A stretch of 64,000 nt of DNA from Planctomycetota bacterium (GCA_029259715.1 JAJDEP010000003.1:365370-429369), one strand, 5' to 3'. Counted from the first letter of the stretch, positions 1-10,502 are shown. Notes: generated from the letters alone by a model not told the origin. Made by a program: numbers and translations.

Positions 1-2
1 AC

Positions 3-56
3 AACTACCTGGCCCGCGTCAGCGCCGTCGACGACCTGCTGGGCCTGGGATTCTAG
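3..56 (+). CDS. C-terminal end of an unidentified protein (partial)
   Basis: The window opens inside a reading frame. The last 17 codons are visible and end in Leu-Gly-Leu-Gly-Phe before a TAG at 54-56. The frame uses the same GC-rich codons as its neighbours, so it is probably coding. The piece is too short to name a family. No hairpin is evident after the stop, and the next gene starts about 175 bases downstream. Confidence 0.45.
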   Translation, partial: NYLARVSAVDDLLGLGF

Positions 57-220
57 GCCCGCGTCTCGGGAATCCCCCCGCCGCAGGCCGGCCGCCGGCC
101 CGCGCCCGCGCCGGGCGGCTCGCCCACGGAGCCACGTTTCCTCCCGAGTAGAGACTCCCTACACTCTCGTGGTTGCCCGCGTAGAACGGTCCATGGACGG
201 TGGAGACATCGTCGACCTCG

Positions 221-230
221 AGGGAGGAAG
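221..230 (+). promoter_or_regulatory. Shine-Dalgarno sequence that fixes a TTG start
   Basis: AGGGAGGAAG lies just before TTG at 233. It supports TTG rather than the in-frame ATG at 200, which would put non-signal residues ahead of a clear signal peptide. Confidence 0.65.
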
Positions 231-232
231 TC

Positions 233-2074
233 TTGCGCATCACCGTCCTGTCGCTGCTCGCATCGCTGAGCCTGCTCGCCCCGCTCTCCGCCCAGGACAC
301 CAAGGGCACCGCCGACGCCCTCAGTCGGGTCATTCGACAGCAGCACTTCGACGGCGAGCGCTACGGCGACCTGCGCACGACCTGCCGCGTGCTCGATGCC
401 CTCGCACGCTCCCCACGCCGGTACAACGAGATGGACGGCCCCTGGCTCCGCAAGGCGGCCGAGTGGGTCTCAACGCAGCCGATCGCCACGGCCGACGATG
501 CCGCCTGGAAGGCGTTGGCTCTCGCCGGCTCCATCACCGGTCGCCTCGGACAGGCCCGGAACGCAGCGCTCCGGCAGGTCTCGGGCGGCGCCGGCGGTGA
601 CGAATACCTGGCGCTGCTCGCGTTGGCGACGCTCGACGCTGAGGCTGCCGGTGAGCGTGGGTTGGGACGCTTCCCCGGGTCATCCGACCCTGCCGCCCAG
701 GGACATCGAAGCGGACTGGCAGTGCTCCGCGCGACGGACCCCGTCAACGTGGTGGCGCCGGACTTGCAGCCGGCGAAGGCTTGGCTCGCCTGGGCCCGCG
801 CGGCCCGGTTGCGCGGCCTCGACATCGCCGTGCGTCCGGAATTGCCGACCGTCGATCCCGACGCGTCGCTCGACCGGCTCGTGGATGACCTGAACCTCGT
901 CATTGCTCTGCACGGCCTGCCCACCCAGGGCGCCGAGACCGACGACGACGAGGCGCCGCCTCCTCCCGAGCGCATGCTCGCGGGCCGCGGGCTCGACGAG
1001 ACCCTCGAGGCCGCATGGGGCTACCTCTCCGACTCGCAGCAAGACGGGACCTGGGGCATGGGCCGTCTCGAGTGGAAGGGCCCCCAGTCGGGCATCACCG
1101 CCATGAATCTCTCGGCCTCGATCTGGCTGGCCGATCGGCTCGGCCGGGAGCGCCCCGAGTGGATCGACGACGGCCTCGACTACCTCGTGTCGCTGGCACA
1201 CGACGATGGCTCCATCCACGAAGGCGGCCTCGCGGTCTACACCACCTCCGTGGCCATCGAGGCCCTCATCGACGGTGGACGCGAGACCGACGCCGAGGTC
1301 ATCGAGCGGGCCCGGCGCTTCGTGCTGGCCGCCCAGTCGGACGAGGGCGAGGGCTACGACCCCCTCGACGACCCCCACTACGGCGGCATCGGCTACGGCG
1401 GGGACGAGCGGCCCGATCTCTCCAACACGCAGATGGCTCTCGAGGCCGCCGCGCTGGCGGGGACGCCACCCGGCGACCCGCTCTTCACCAAGGCCATGGG
1501 CTTTCTGGTCAAGCACCAGAACCTGGCCGAGGAGCAGGTCTTCCGTTGGAAGCGCCCTCAGGGCGGCACGATCATCTCGGGCACCGACGGCGGTGCGACC
1601 TACATGCCGGGCAACAGCCCCGCCGGTGAGGACGACCTGGGCAACGATCTCTACCGCGCCCGCAGCTACGGCACGATGACCTTCGCCCTGACCAAGTCGT
1701 ACCTGTTGTGCGGGCTGAGCGCCGACGATCGACGCGTCGCCGCCGCGCTGCGCTGGCTGGCCGACCACTACACGCTCGACGTCAACCCCGGCTACGCCGA
1801 CCCCTCACAGGCCGCCCAGGGCCTGTATTACTACTATCAGGCGATGGCCCGGACGCTCGCACGGCTCGGCGACGACGACTTCGTAGACGCCGACGGCCGC
1901 CCGATCCCCTGGCGCGCCGATCTGGCCCGACGCCTCGCCGACGAACAAAGGACGGACGGGTCGTGGTTCAACGAACGCGCCTCGCGCTGGTGGGAGAGTT
2001 CACCCACTCTGTGCACCGGATACGCCTTGCTGGCGCTGAAGGCGTCCGCCGAGCAGTCGCCGCGGCAGGATTGA
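233..2074 (+). CDS. Secreted prenyltransferase/squalene-oxidase repeat protein (alpha/alpha toroid)
   Basis: The 613-residue product begins with a signal peptide (about residues 1-21, cleaved after Ser-Ala-Gln). The mature part has several Q/D-x-G-[ST]-W-type repeats, for example SQQDGTWGMG and EQRTDGSWFNE, spaced as in squalene-hopene cyclase and prenyltransferase alpha/alpha-toroid folds. I do not see the DxDD acid motif of class II terpene cyclases, and the protein is exported, so a cyclase activity is unlikely. Planctomycetes carry many such exported toroid proteins of unknown role. The TTG start is chosen because a strong Shine-Dalgarno sequence precedes it and the signal peptide begins there. 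The next gene follows after 52 bases. Confidence 0.75.
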   Translation: MRITVLSLLASLSLLAPLSAQDTKGTADALSRVIRQQHFDGERYGDLRTTCRVLDALARSPRRYNEMDGPWLRKAAEWVSTQPIATADDAAWKALALAGSITGRLGQARNAALRQVSGGAGGDEYLALLALATLDAEAAGERGLGRFPGSSDPAAQGHRSGLAVLRATDPVNVVAPDLQPAKAWLAWARAARLRGLDIAVRPELPTVDPDASLDRLVDDLNLVIALHGLPTQGAETDDDEAPPPPERMLAGRGLDETLEAAWGYLSDSQQDGTWGMGRLEWKGPQSGITAMNLSASIWLADRLGRERPEWIDDGLDYLVSLAHDDGSIHEGGLAVYTTSVAIEALIDGGRETDAEVIERARRFVLAAQSDEGEGYDPLDDPHYGGIGYGGDERPDLSNTQMALEAAALAGTPPGDPLFTKAMGFLVKHQNLAEEQVFRWKRPQGGTIISGTDGGATYMPGNSPAGEDDLGNDLYRARSYGTMTFALTKSYLLCGLSADDRRVAAALRWLADHYTLDVNPGYADPSQAAQGLYYYYQAMARTLARLGDDDFVDADGRPIPWRADLARRLADEQRTDGSWFNERASRWWESSPTLCTGYALLALKASAEQSPRQD

Positions 2075-2111
2075 GGGCAAGCCTTCGTTTGCTGGGTTTG
2101 CAGGGGTGGGC

Positions 2112-2117
2112 TAGGAT
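2112..2117 (+). promoter_or_regulatory. TAGGAT -10-like box next to a start codon
   Basis: TAGGAT ends 9 bases before the ATG at 2127. TTGCTG at 2089-2094 lies 17 bases upstream of it and could be a weak -35. No Shine-Dalgarno sequence lies between the box and the ATG, so the transcript may be leaderless. Confidence 0.4.
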
Positions 2118-2126
2118 TCCCGCTTC

Positions 2127-3428
2127 ATGAAGGTCCTCAACTTCGTTCTCGCCACCACCGGGCCGACGCTCACGAATCTCAAGATTCTGAGCCGGTACGC
2201 CTTTTCGGCCGTGCGTCACATGACGCCGCGGCGGTTGAGCAACATCGTCAAGGTGGAATGGGCACGGGTGCGCGGCAACGAGCGTGTCGGCGGCTGGCCC
2301 TACATCCTCAAGGTCGAGTCGACGAACGTCTGCAACCAGCGCTGTCCCTTCTGCCTCGACCGCGACCGCAGCAAGATCGACGACGACGGCCGCGGCTTCG
2401 GGCGGATGCACGAGGACTGCTACAAGAAGGCCATCGACCTGCTGGCCCCCACCGCGCTGAGGCTCAACCTCTACGGTTCCGGTGAGCCCGTCCTCTACGA
2501 CGACATCTACGATTGGATCCGCTTCGCGGCCGACCGCAACATCGGCGTGACGATCAGCTGCAATCTCTCGGTCTTCAAGCCGGAGAATGCCGAGCGGTTG
2601 GTGCTGTCCGGACTCGAGCACCTGATCGTGAGCTGCCACGGCGCCAGCCCCGAGACTTACTCCAAGTACAACGTCAACGGCGACTTCTGGCGCACCATCG
2701 AGAACATGAAGGCGATCTGCGCCGCCAAGAAGCGCCTCGGCAAGCGCCTGCCCTTCGTCGACTGGCAGTTCCTGCGCTTCAGCCACAACCAGCACGAGAT
2801 CCCGAAGGCCCGCGAGATGGCCAAGGACATCGGGGTCAACGCCATCCGCTTCATCAACCCCAACATCCCTCCCGAGCACAAGGAGGAGTGGCGCCCGCGC
2901 CGTGACGACGAGCTGCAGGACGCCAACCGAGGCGAAGGCAAGGTCCAGGCCAGCCCGGGCGTTAAGATCAGCGCAGGGGATCAAGCCGCCGCACGCGGCG
3001 AGGCGGTCACCGCCAAGGCGCCCAAGGCCGATGTCCAGGCCTGCTCGTGGCTCTATCGCAGCATGTTCATCAACTGGGACGGCGGCATCCTGCCTTGCTG
3101 CGACGGCACGACCGAACCCACCAACGACCTCGGCACGTTCACCAGCCAGACGCCGGAGGAGTTCGAGGCCTTCTGGAATGGCCCCACCTACCGCTACCTG
3201 CGCAACGTCGCCAACTTCAAGGTGCCGCGCGAGAAGATGGACCCGGCGTTCACGTGCTCGCACTGCATCAAGCCTCACATGCCCTATCTGCTGTACGAAC
3301 GCGGCTTCCAGCTGCCCGCCAAGCTCGAGCAGCGGTTGCGGGCCACCGAGCCCGACCTCCCCGAGAAGCGGCAACGCTGGCGCGACGAGAAGGTCAGCCT
3401 CTCGTCCAAGGTGGTCGGCGAACGCTGA
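2127..3428 (+). CDS. Radical SAM protein with SPASM-like C-terminal domain
   Basis: This 433-residue protein has the radical SAM cluster motif C-x3-C-x2-C (NVCNQRCPFC, around residue 70) after VESTN, then the GSGEPVLY glycine segment typical of the SAM-binding barrel. A second Cys set follows in the C-terminal third (ACSW, LPCCDG, FTCSHC), as in SPASM domains that bind extra iron-sulfur clusters. These enzymes cleave S-adenosylmethionine to start radical chemistry, often on peptides or sugars, but no substrate is evident and no precursor peptide gene is nearby. About 40 residues (residues 255-305) form a charged, low-complexity insert between the barrel and the second Cys set. The gene converges on typA with a hairpin between them. 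Confidence 0.8.
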   Translation: MKVLNFVLATTGPTLTNLKILSRYAFSAVRHMTPRRLSNIVKVEWARVRGNERVGGWPYILKVESTNVCNQRCPFCLDRDRSKIDDDGRGFGRMHEDCYKKAIDLLAPTALRLNLYGSGEPVLYDDIYDWIRFAADRNIGVTISCNLSVFKPENAERLVLSGLEHLIVSCHGASPETYSKYNVNGDFWRTIENMKAICAAKKRLGKRLPFVDWQFLRFSHNQHEIPKAREMAKDIGVNAIRFINPNIPPEHKEEWRPRRDDELQDANRGEGKVQASPGVKISAGDQAAARGEAVTAKAPKADVQACSWLYRSMFINWDGGILPCCDGTTEPTNDLGTFTSQTPEEFEAFWNGPTYRYLRNVANFKVPREKMDPAFTCSHCIKPHMPYLLYERGFQLPAKLEQRLRATEPDLPEKRQRWRDEKVSLSSKVVGER

Positions 3429-3438
3429 CCGCCGACGA

Positions 3439-3466
3439 CGCGGTCACGGGAGCTCACCCGACCGCG
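3439..3466. terminator. Hairpin between convergent genes
   Basis: CGCGGT pairs with ACCGCG, and inside it CGGG pairs with CCCG around a 6-base loop, with a two-base bulge. It lies between the stops of the radical SAM gene and typA. There is no T run, so it may act in both directions or only block read-through weakly. Confidence 0.45.
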
Positions 3467-3482
3467 CCGAAGGACGCCCGAC

Positions 3483-5291
3483 TCAGGCGCTGGCCGCCGA
3501 ACGGGCAGCCCGCTTGCGCTCGAGGGCATTCAGGTTCGACTTGCGCATGCGCAGCGCCTTGGGAGTGATCTCCACCAACTCGTCGTCGCCGATCCACTCG
3601 AGCGCGTCCTCCAGCGAGAATTCCCGCGGCGGCGCCACCTTCAAGGCCCGGTCCGTCCCGGAGGTACGCATATTCGTGAGCTTCTTGTCGCGGCACACGT
3701 TGACGGTGATGTCGCCTTCGCGGCAGTGCTCGCCGACGACCTGGCCCTCATAGACCTGGCTGGCATGGGCGACGAAGAAGGTGCCCCGGTCCTGCAGGTT
3801 GTCGAGGGAGTAGTTCGAGACCCGTCCCGTTTCGCTGCAGCACAAGGCGCCGGCGGCGCGACCCTGGATCTCACCCTTGTAGGGTTCATAACTACGCAGG
3901 ATGTGGCTGATCACCGCCTCACCGCGCGTGGCGTTGAGCACCTTGGTCCGCAGGCCGATGATGCCGCGAGCCGGGATCACGAAGTGCAGGCGGTTGAGCA
4001 CGCCCTCCGTCGTCATCTCGGCCAGCTCGCCGCGGCGTGACCCCACGATCTCGAGCACCTTGCCGGCCTCGGTGGTGGGCACGTCGACGTAGAGGTCCTC
4101 CACCGGTTCGAGGCGCTTGCCGTCCTCGTAGCGGTCGATCACCCGCGGTCGCGAGACGGCCACCTCGTAGCCCTCGCGGCGCATGGTCTCGAGCAGGATG
4201 CCGAGGTGCATGACACCGCGACCGGAGACCCGAAAGCGGCCCTCACCCGATTCCTCCACCTTGAGCGCCACGTTGCTGCGCAGCTCGCGCTTGAGCCGCT
4301 CCGAAATCTGCCGGCCGGTGACGAATTTTCCCTCCTTGCCGGAGAAGGGCGAGTCGTTGACCAGCAGGTCGAGCGCCACGGTGGGCTCGTCGATGGAGAT
4401 TTCCTCGAGCGGCTCGACGGCCGCCGGGTGGCACAGGGTCTCGCCGATGCTCACGTCCGGGAAGCCCTCGATGGCCACCAGGTCGCCCGCCGAGACCGAC
4501 TCGACACTCCGGCGACCGAGGCCGTCGAAGACGTAGAGACCGGTGACCTTGCCCGGGCGCGGCGTGCCGCCCACGCGCATGGCCACCAGGGATTCGTTGC
4601 GCCGCAGGACACCCCGCTCGACGCGGCCGATGGCGACACGGCCGACGTAGTGGCTGTGATCGATGTTGGCGACCTGCAGCCGCACGGGACCGTTGCTGTC
4701 GTTCTTCGGCGCCGGCACGGACCGCTCGATGACCTCGATCAGCGCACGGGTGTCCGTCCCGCCGTCATCCAACTCGTGGCGCGTCCAGCCCATCCGTCCC
4801 GAGGCCCAGATCACGGGGAAGTCGAGCTGCTCGTCGTTGGCGCCGAGATCGACGAAGAGGTCGAAGACCTCGTCGAGCACCGCATCGGGACGGGCATCAC
4901 GGCGGTCGCACTTGTTCACGACGACCACGACACGCAGTCCGGCCGCGAGGGCCTTGCGCAGCACGTAGCGCGTCTGGGGCATGGGCCCCTCGAAGGCATC
5001 GACGAGCAGCAACGCGCCATCGGCCATGCGCAGGGTCCGCTCCACCTCACCGCCGAAGTCGGCGTGACCCGGGGTGTCGATGATGTTGACCTTCAGGTCG
5101 CCCAGGGTCACCGAGCAGTTCTTGGCGAGCACGGTGATGCCGCGCTCCCGCTCGAGCTCGTTGGAGTCGAGCACGCAGTCGACCCGCTCCTCGTTCTCCC
5201 GGAACGTGCCTGCGTCCCCGAGCATGGCGTCCACCAGGGTGGTCTTCCCATGGTCGACGTGGGCGATGATGGCGACGTTTCTGAGCTTCAC
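3483..5291 (-). CDS. typA: Ribosome-associated GTPase TypA/BipA
   Basis: The 602-residue product has the normal TypA length and the five translational-GTPase motifs, beginning with AHVDHGKTT (G1) about 10 residues in, DTPGHADFGGE (G3) and NKCDR (G4). Domain II, the EF-G-like domains III and V and the TypA-specific C-terminal region follow. TypA is a GTPase that binds the ribosome and helps subunit assembly and stress or cold adaptation. The start is GTG at 5291 (MKLRNVAII). It lies downstream of the dehydrogenase gene on the same strand, 54 bases away, with a hairpin in the gap, so it is probably transcribed separately. Confidence 0.95.
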   Translation of the reverse strand: MKLRNVAIIAHVDHGKTTLVDAMLGDAGTFRENEERVDCVLDSNELERERGITVLAKNCSVTLGDLKVNIIDTPGHADFGGEVERTLRMADGALLLVDAFEGPMPQTRYVLRKALAAGLRVVVVVNKCDRRDARPDAVLDEVFDLFVDLGANDEQLDFPVIWASGRMGWTRHELDDGGTDTRALIEVIERSVPAPKNDSNGPVRLQVANIDHSHYVGRVAIGRVERGVLRRNESLVAMRVGGTPRPGKVTGLYVFDGLGRRSVESVSAGDLVAIEGFPDVSIGETLCHPAAVEPLEEISIDEPTVALDLLVNDSPFSGKEGKFVTGRQISERLKRELRSNVALKVEESGEGRFRVSGRGVMHLGILLETMRREGYEVAVSRPRVIDRYEDGKRLEPVEDLYVDVPTTEAGKVLEIVGSRRGELAEMTTEGVLNRLHFVIPARGIIGLRTKVLNATRGEAVISHILRSYEPYKGEIQGRAAGALCCSETGRVSNYSLDNLQDRGTFFVAHASQVYEGQVVGEHCREGDITVNVCRDKKLTNMRTSGTDRALKVAPPREFSLEDALEWIGDDELVEITPKALRMRKSNLNALERKRAARSAASA

Positions 5292-5323
5292 GGCAGTCGC
5301 CGACGGGATGATGAGGGTGAGCA

Positions 5324-5345
5324 GTCCGCGGGCACGGCCCGTGGA

Positions 5346-5346
<1 letters not shown>
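5324..5346 (-). terminator. Hairpin directly after the dehydrogenase stop codon
   Basis: GTCCGCGGG at 5324-5332 pairs with CCCGTGGAC at 5338-5346 (9 pairs, one G-T) around a 5-base loop. It begins at the stop codon of the minus-strand dehydrogenase and ends 32 bases before the typA start. No T run follows. Confidence 0.4.
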
Positions 5347-6632
<1,286 letters not shown>

Positions 6633-6843
6633 CTGAGGGGTCCTCGGAAGCCTGGGGGCTCCCGATCCGATCGGCGGTCGAGGGACAAGGCCCGTAACAT
6701 ATGCGGAAACCCACCCGGATGCAGCAAGACGAACCGGGTCAATTCGGACTGCCCCGGGGGGGACTTCCAGCGTCAGGGGCCACAGGTGACGCTGGGTAAC
6801 GGTACCCCGAATAACGGGGGGCGGGGCGACAGGGGCCCACGCC

Positions 6844-8436
6844 TCAAGGGCCCAGCCGGAACAACTCGACGCGGGGCGACTCCGAGAGCACGACCGGCGG
6901 GTCGGCAGCGAGGCTCTCGAGGGCCGCCCGCAGCTCCACCGGCGCCGAGGCCCCGGCCCACTGGTCACCGGCGGGCGTCAGCAGGAACTGCAGGGGCCCC
7001 GGGTGCCGTGACCGCGCCTGGGCGAGTTGGGCCGGATCGACGATCCCGCCGCGCACGGTGCGGTCGGCGTAGTAGGGGAAGGCCGGCCGCTTGAGCACGT
7101 ATCCGGCCGCGAATTCAGGTGCCCACGCATTGGTGTCGTAGTTGGTGAGCAGCGTCTCGTGAGGCTCGGTGTGGGCCTTCACGAGCAGCCCCAGTTCCGC
7201 CGGCAGCTCCCCCACTGCCGCCGGATCGAGGATCACCGGCACCGAGCGCAGGCCGAGCACCACCACCGCTGAGATCACCGCGAGGGGCACCAGCCGCCAC
7301 ACCCCCTCCGGCGGGAGCCAGCGAGCGAGCCCCGTCGCGAGCCCGGCCGCGAGACCGTAGGGCAGGGCAAACAGCCAGTACCCGTGCTGCAGCATGCCCG
7401 CCGGGAACAGGGCCCCATGGAGCAGCGGCGCGAGCAGCAGCAGGGCCGTCACGCCCACGGGACCCAGCCCGTTGCTCGCCGGCGCCCCGTCGCGAATCGG
7501 CGCGGAGGTCGCCTCCGTCGTCTCCGCCCGGGCCGGCAGCAACGCGAGCACGGCCAGCGGGAGCAGGACGGCGAAGGCAGGGATCAAGCCGTGGATCTCG
7601 CGCCACCACGCCTCGGCCGCCACCCCCAGCACCTCTCGGTGCGCGAGCAGGCTGCCGATGCCGCGCACCGCCGCGCCCCCCCCGAAGCGCTCCATCGACA
7701 TGGTCGGCAGATTCACCAACCAGACCAGCCAACCCACGAAGAGCGCCAACGTCCACAGGCCGAGGCCCATCGCCATGCCCCGCTCGCGGCCGCGTCCGGT
7801 GAAGAACAGGTGCAACACGCAGCCCGCCGGGGCGTAGAGGCCGTACCAATCGAAGGACGAGCTCAGCAACGAGAGCAGCAGGAACGCTCCCGGCCCCCGT
7901 CCCGCTCGCAGGCGCCGGTAGGCGATCAGCGTCCCCAGCGAGAGGGCCAGCACCGGCGGCCCTTGGACGTCCACATGGGCGCCGTAGATCGAGACCATGG
8001 GCATGGCGGCCGCCAGCAGGGCGGCCACGCCGCCCCAAGGCGGACCGGTCGCGCGTCCGACCAGTGACGCGAGCAGGATCAGCGCGACCACCGTCGCCAA
8101 CGCCGAGAAGCCGCGGGCCACGTCCTCGCGGGGACCGGTGGCCATGAAGACAGCCCCGAGCGTCCAGCCCAGGGCCGGCGGGTGGTGGCCGTAGACGTCC
8201 GGGGCAGCCGGGTCGTGGGCCGCTCCGTCGAGCAGCGGCGCGCCTCCCAGATGGGTCAGGCCCAGCCGCGCATGATTCCGAGCGATGGCGGCGTAGCGCG
8301 CGCCGTTGTGACCCAGCCAGCCGCGCCGCCAGGTGTCCTCGAAGGTCATCGACATGACCGCGACGGCGAGGCCCAGCGCCACCGTCACCAGCAGGGCCCC
8401 GAGCACGCGCGGGTTGCCGCCGGCCCCCGGGCTCAC
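6844..8436 (-). CDS. Multi-pass membrane glycosyltransferase of the GT39/ArnT type
   Basis: From a GTG at 8436 the product has about 530 residues and roughly ten hydrophobic segments. The N-terminal part has the layout of dolichyl-phosphate-mannose or ArnT-like glycosyltransferases: a first membrane helix, then an acidic loop (FEDTWRRGWLGHNGARY) followed by HHPPALGW. Such enzymes move a sugar from a polyprenyl phosphate to a protein or lipid on the outer face of the inner membrane. It lies 25 bases after lpxK in the parA-lpxK operon, so a role in lipid A or envelope glycan decoration is possible, but that is inference from position. No Shine-Dalgarno sequence decides the start. Confidence 0.7.
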   Translation of the reverse strand: MSPGAGGNPRVLGALLVTVALGLAVAVMSMTFEDTWRRGWLGHNGARYAAIARNHARLGLTHLGGAPLLDGAAHDPAAPDVYGHHPPALGWTLGAVFMATGPREDVARGFSALATVVALILLASLVGRATGPPWGGVAALLAAAMPMVSIYGAHVDVQGPPVLALSLGTLIAYRRLRAGRGPGAFLLLSLLSSSFDWYGLYAPAGCVLHLFFTGRGRERGMAMGLGLWTLALFVGWLVWLVNLPTMSMERFGGGAAVRGIGSLLAHREVLGVAAEAWWREIHGLIPAFAVLLPLAVLALLPARAETTEATSAPIRDGAPASNGLGPVGVTALLLLAPLLHGALFPAGMLQHGYWLFALPYGLAAGLATGLARWLPPEGVWRLVPLAVISAVVVLGLRSVPVILDPAAVGELPAELGLLVKAHTEPHETLLTNYDTNAWAPEFAAGYVLKRPAFPYYADRTVRGGIVDPAQLAQARSRHPGPLQFLLTPAGDQWAGASAPVELRAALESLAADPPVVLSESPRVELFRLGP

Positions 8437-8461
8437 CGGGGTCCGCCCTCGGTCGGCCGGC

Positions 8462-9523
8462 TCAATGGTGGTCGTCGTCCTCGCCGGCGGCCGACGCGAT
8501 GTCGGCGGGCGTCGGCAGGGACGGCAGTTCACTCTCGAAGGCCAACTCCACCACCAGGCAGCGCACGTCACCGTGATCGGGGATGCGCGCGATCTTCACC
8601 GCGTCCTTCTCGGTGCAGAGCAGCGCCGAGGTCCGCGCCTGGGCCCGCACGGCCGCGAGGTCGCCCGGGTCGAAGTCGTGGTGATCGGGGAAGGCCAGCA
8701 GGCCGGTGACCGACGCGCCGACGCTCTCCACCGTGCGGCGGAAGCCCTCCGGAGAGGCGATGCCGGCGAACAGGAACACGTCCTGGCCCGCGAGGGAGTC
8801 GGGCGACGCGATCGCGTCGCCTCCCACGGTGCGCACGCCCGTGGGCTCGTGTCGCGCCCAGATCACGCCGACGCCCCGGCGGTGGGCCTGCAGCCGCGCC
8901 AGCAGGGACTCGCGGCCGAAGCGGTCGAGGTGGTCGTGATGGGTCACGACGATGAAGTCGGCCCGCTCCAGCCCCGAGGGGGGTTCGCGCAGCGAGCCGG
9001 CCGGCAGCACGTCGCCGTTGCCGAAGGGCGTCCGGGCGTCCATCACGACGAGGTCGAGGTCGCGGTGCAGCCGGCGGTGCTGGAAGCCGTCGTCCACGAG
9101 GATCAGGTCGGCGCCGGACGCCGCGGCCTGGCGGGCGCCGGAGAGCTTGTCGGGCACCATGATCACGGTGGCCTGGGGACAACGCGCCATGAGCAGGGCG
9201 ACCTCGTCGGTGTGACCGTCGTCGTCGGCCACCGCTCCGTAACCCCGGCACACGATGGCCACCTTGCGACCCTCGGCCGCGCCCTTGCGGGCCAGGGCGA
9301 TGACCAGGGGCGTCTTGCCCGTACCGCCCACGGTGAGGTTGCCGACCGAGACCACCGGCACGCCGACCGCTTGCGTCGACAGCAGGCCGTTGTCGTACAG
9401 CGCGTTGCGGATCGTCACCACCACCAGGTAGAGCAACGAGAGGGGCAGCAGGACGAAGCGCACGGCCAGGGTGAGCAGGTCCTGATCGCGGCCCATGAGG
9501 CGGTCGATCAGTCGGCGATTCAT
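8462..9523 (-). CDS. lpxK: Tetraacyldisaccharide 4'-kinase LpxK
   Basis: This 353-residue protein has the LpxK signature with the P-loop-like VGNLTVGGTGKTPL near residue 60 and the downstream VDDGFQHRRLHRDLDL segment with the Asp and His used in catalysis. LpxK phosphorylates the 4' position of the tetraacyl disaccharide to make lipid IVA at the inner membrane. Its ATG overlaps the parA stop in an ATGA tetranucleotide, so the two are translationally coupled. Its presence shows that the organism makes lipid A, in agreement with the lpxD-lpxC/fabZ-lpxA cluster at the other end of the window. The C-terminus ends in an acidic/His tail. Confidence 0.95.
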   Translation of the reverse strand: MNRRLIDRLMGRDQDLLTLAVRFVLLPLSLLYLVVVTIRNALYDNGLLSTQAVGVPVVSVGNLTVGGTGKTPLVIALARKGAAEGRKVAIVCRGYGAVADDDGHTDEVALLMARCPQATVIMVPDKLSGARQAAASGADLILVDDGFQHRRLHRDLDLVVMDARTPFGNGDVLPAGSLREPPSGLERADFIVVTHHDHLDRFGRESLLARLQAHRRGVGVIWARHEPTGVRTVGGDAIASPDSLAGQDVFLFAGIASPEGFRRTVESVGASVTGLLAFPDHHDFDPGDLAAVRAQARTSALLCTEKDAVKIARIPDHGDVRCLVVELAFESELPSLPTPADIASAAGEDDDHH

Positions 9524-10476
9524 GACGTTTCCTCGGTCGTTTCGGCCACGCGCGAACCGGACTCGTCCGGCGCCTCGGGAAGCGCGCCGTCGGTGGATCG
9601 CAAGGCTGTGGGCGGTGGTGTTGCGGGGGGCGGCGGCTCGGTGACGTGTCCGTTGCCCACGGGCTTCGCCGTGGTCGTCGGCGCCGTCACGGTGGGCTCG
9701 GACTTCGTCGTCAGGTCGATCACTTCCTGCGCGAGCGCGAGGTAGTCCTCGGCCCCACGGGACGCGGGATCATAGGCAAAGATGGTCTTGCCGTGGCTAG
9801 GCGCCTCGGCCAGCTTCACGTTGCGCCGGATGACCGTGTCGAGCAGCACCTTGCCGAAGTGGTCGCGCACGTCGGCGATGACCTGCCGGCTGAGGTTGGT
9901 CGACGGATCGTGGCGGCACGAGACCATGGCCGAGATGCGCAGGCGTGGGTTGAGTCGCCGCTGGACCAGGTCGACCACCTCGAGCAACTTGCCGAGTCCC
10001 TGCAGCGCGAAGAACTCGGCCTGGATCGGCACGAGCACCTCGTCGCAGGCCACCAGGGCGTTGAGCGCCAGGAGCCCCAGGCTCGGCGGGCAGTCCACCA
10101 GGATGAAGTCGTAGGGCAGCTCGCGCGCGGCGGCATCGCGGTCGAAGGCCTCGCGCAGCAGCAGCTCGCGCCCCAGCTCGGAGGCCAGCTCCACCTCCAC
10201 GCCCGCGAGATCCGAGCCGGCGGGGGCCACCCACAGGCCGTCCTGGTCCGTGGCCCGGGCTACATCGGTGAGCCCCGCTTTCCCGACCAGCACGTCGTAG
10301 ATGCAGGCTTCAGGAGCGCAGGGATCGATGTCCAGGTGCACCGTGAGGTTGCACTGGGGGTCGAGGTCGCACACCAGCACCCGCTGTCCGAGCCGCGCCA
10401 GGGCCGCACCCAGGTTGACGGTGGTGGTCGTCTTTCCGACGCCGCCCTTCTGATTGATGACCGCCACCCGACGCAT
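9520..10476 (-). CDS. parA: ParA/Soj-type ATPase with disordered tail
   Basis: The 318-residue protein starts with the deviant Walker A of ParA/MinD ATPases (NQKGGVGKTTTTVNL, residues 8-22), has the DCPPSLG motif (Walker B/switch II) and the usual C-terminal helix. It ends with about 70 Pro/Thr/Glu-rich residues that look disordered. ParA proteins form ATP dimers on DNA to segregate chromosomes or position complexes. No parB or parS-like site is adjacent. Instead it is the first gene of an operon with lpxK, so it may be an orphan ParA with a positioning role. It is divergent from the TPR gene with 41 bases between starts. Confidence 0.85.
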   Translation of the reverse strand: MRRVAVINQKGGVGKTTTTVNLGAALARLGQRVLVCDLDPQCNLTVHLDIDPCAPEACIYDVLVGKAGLTDVARATDQDGLWVAPAGSDLAGVEVELASELGRELLLREAFDRDAAARELPYDFILVDCPPSLGLLALNALVACDEVLVPIQAEFFALQGLGKLLEVVDLVQRRLNPRLRISAMVSCRHDPSTNLSRQVIADVRDHFGKVLLDTVIRRNVKLAEAPSHGKTIFAYDPASRGAEDYLALAQEVIDLTTKSEPTVTAPTTTAKPVGNGHVTEPPPPATPPPTALRSTDGALPEAPDESGSRVAETTEETS

Positions 10477-10482
10477 GGGCCC

Positions 10483-10488
10483 AGCCTA
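10483..10488 (-). promoter_or_regulatory. TAGGCT -10-like box before parA
   Basis: On the minus strand TAGGCT ends 6 bases before the parA ATG, with GGGCCC between and no Shine-Dalgarno sequence. The spacing fits a leaderless transcript. Confidence 0.35.
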
Positions 10489-10502
10489 ACCGGTCGGTTG
10501 GA

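Noticed and set aside
233..2074. Squalene-hopene cyclase
   Set aside because: The repeats fit the toroid fold, but there is no DxDD motif and the protein has an export signal.
6805..6819. Hairpin CCCCG-AATAA-CGGGG downstream of the glycosyltransferase gene
   Set aside because: It has only five pairs, lies upstream of the gdhA promoter region and has no T run, so a terminator call is too weak.
9520..10476. Chromosome partition locus or replication origin around parA
   Set aside because: No parB, no parS-like palindrome and no dnaA or DnaA-box cluster were seen, so an origin call is not supported.
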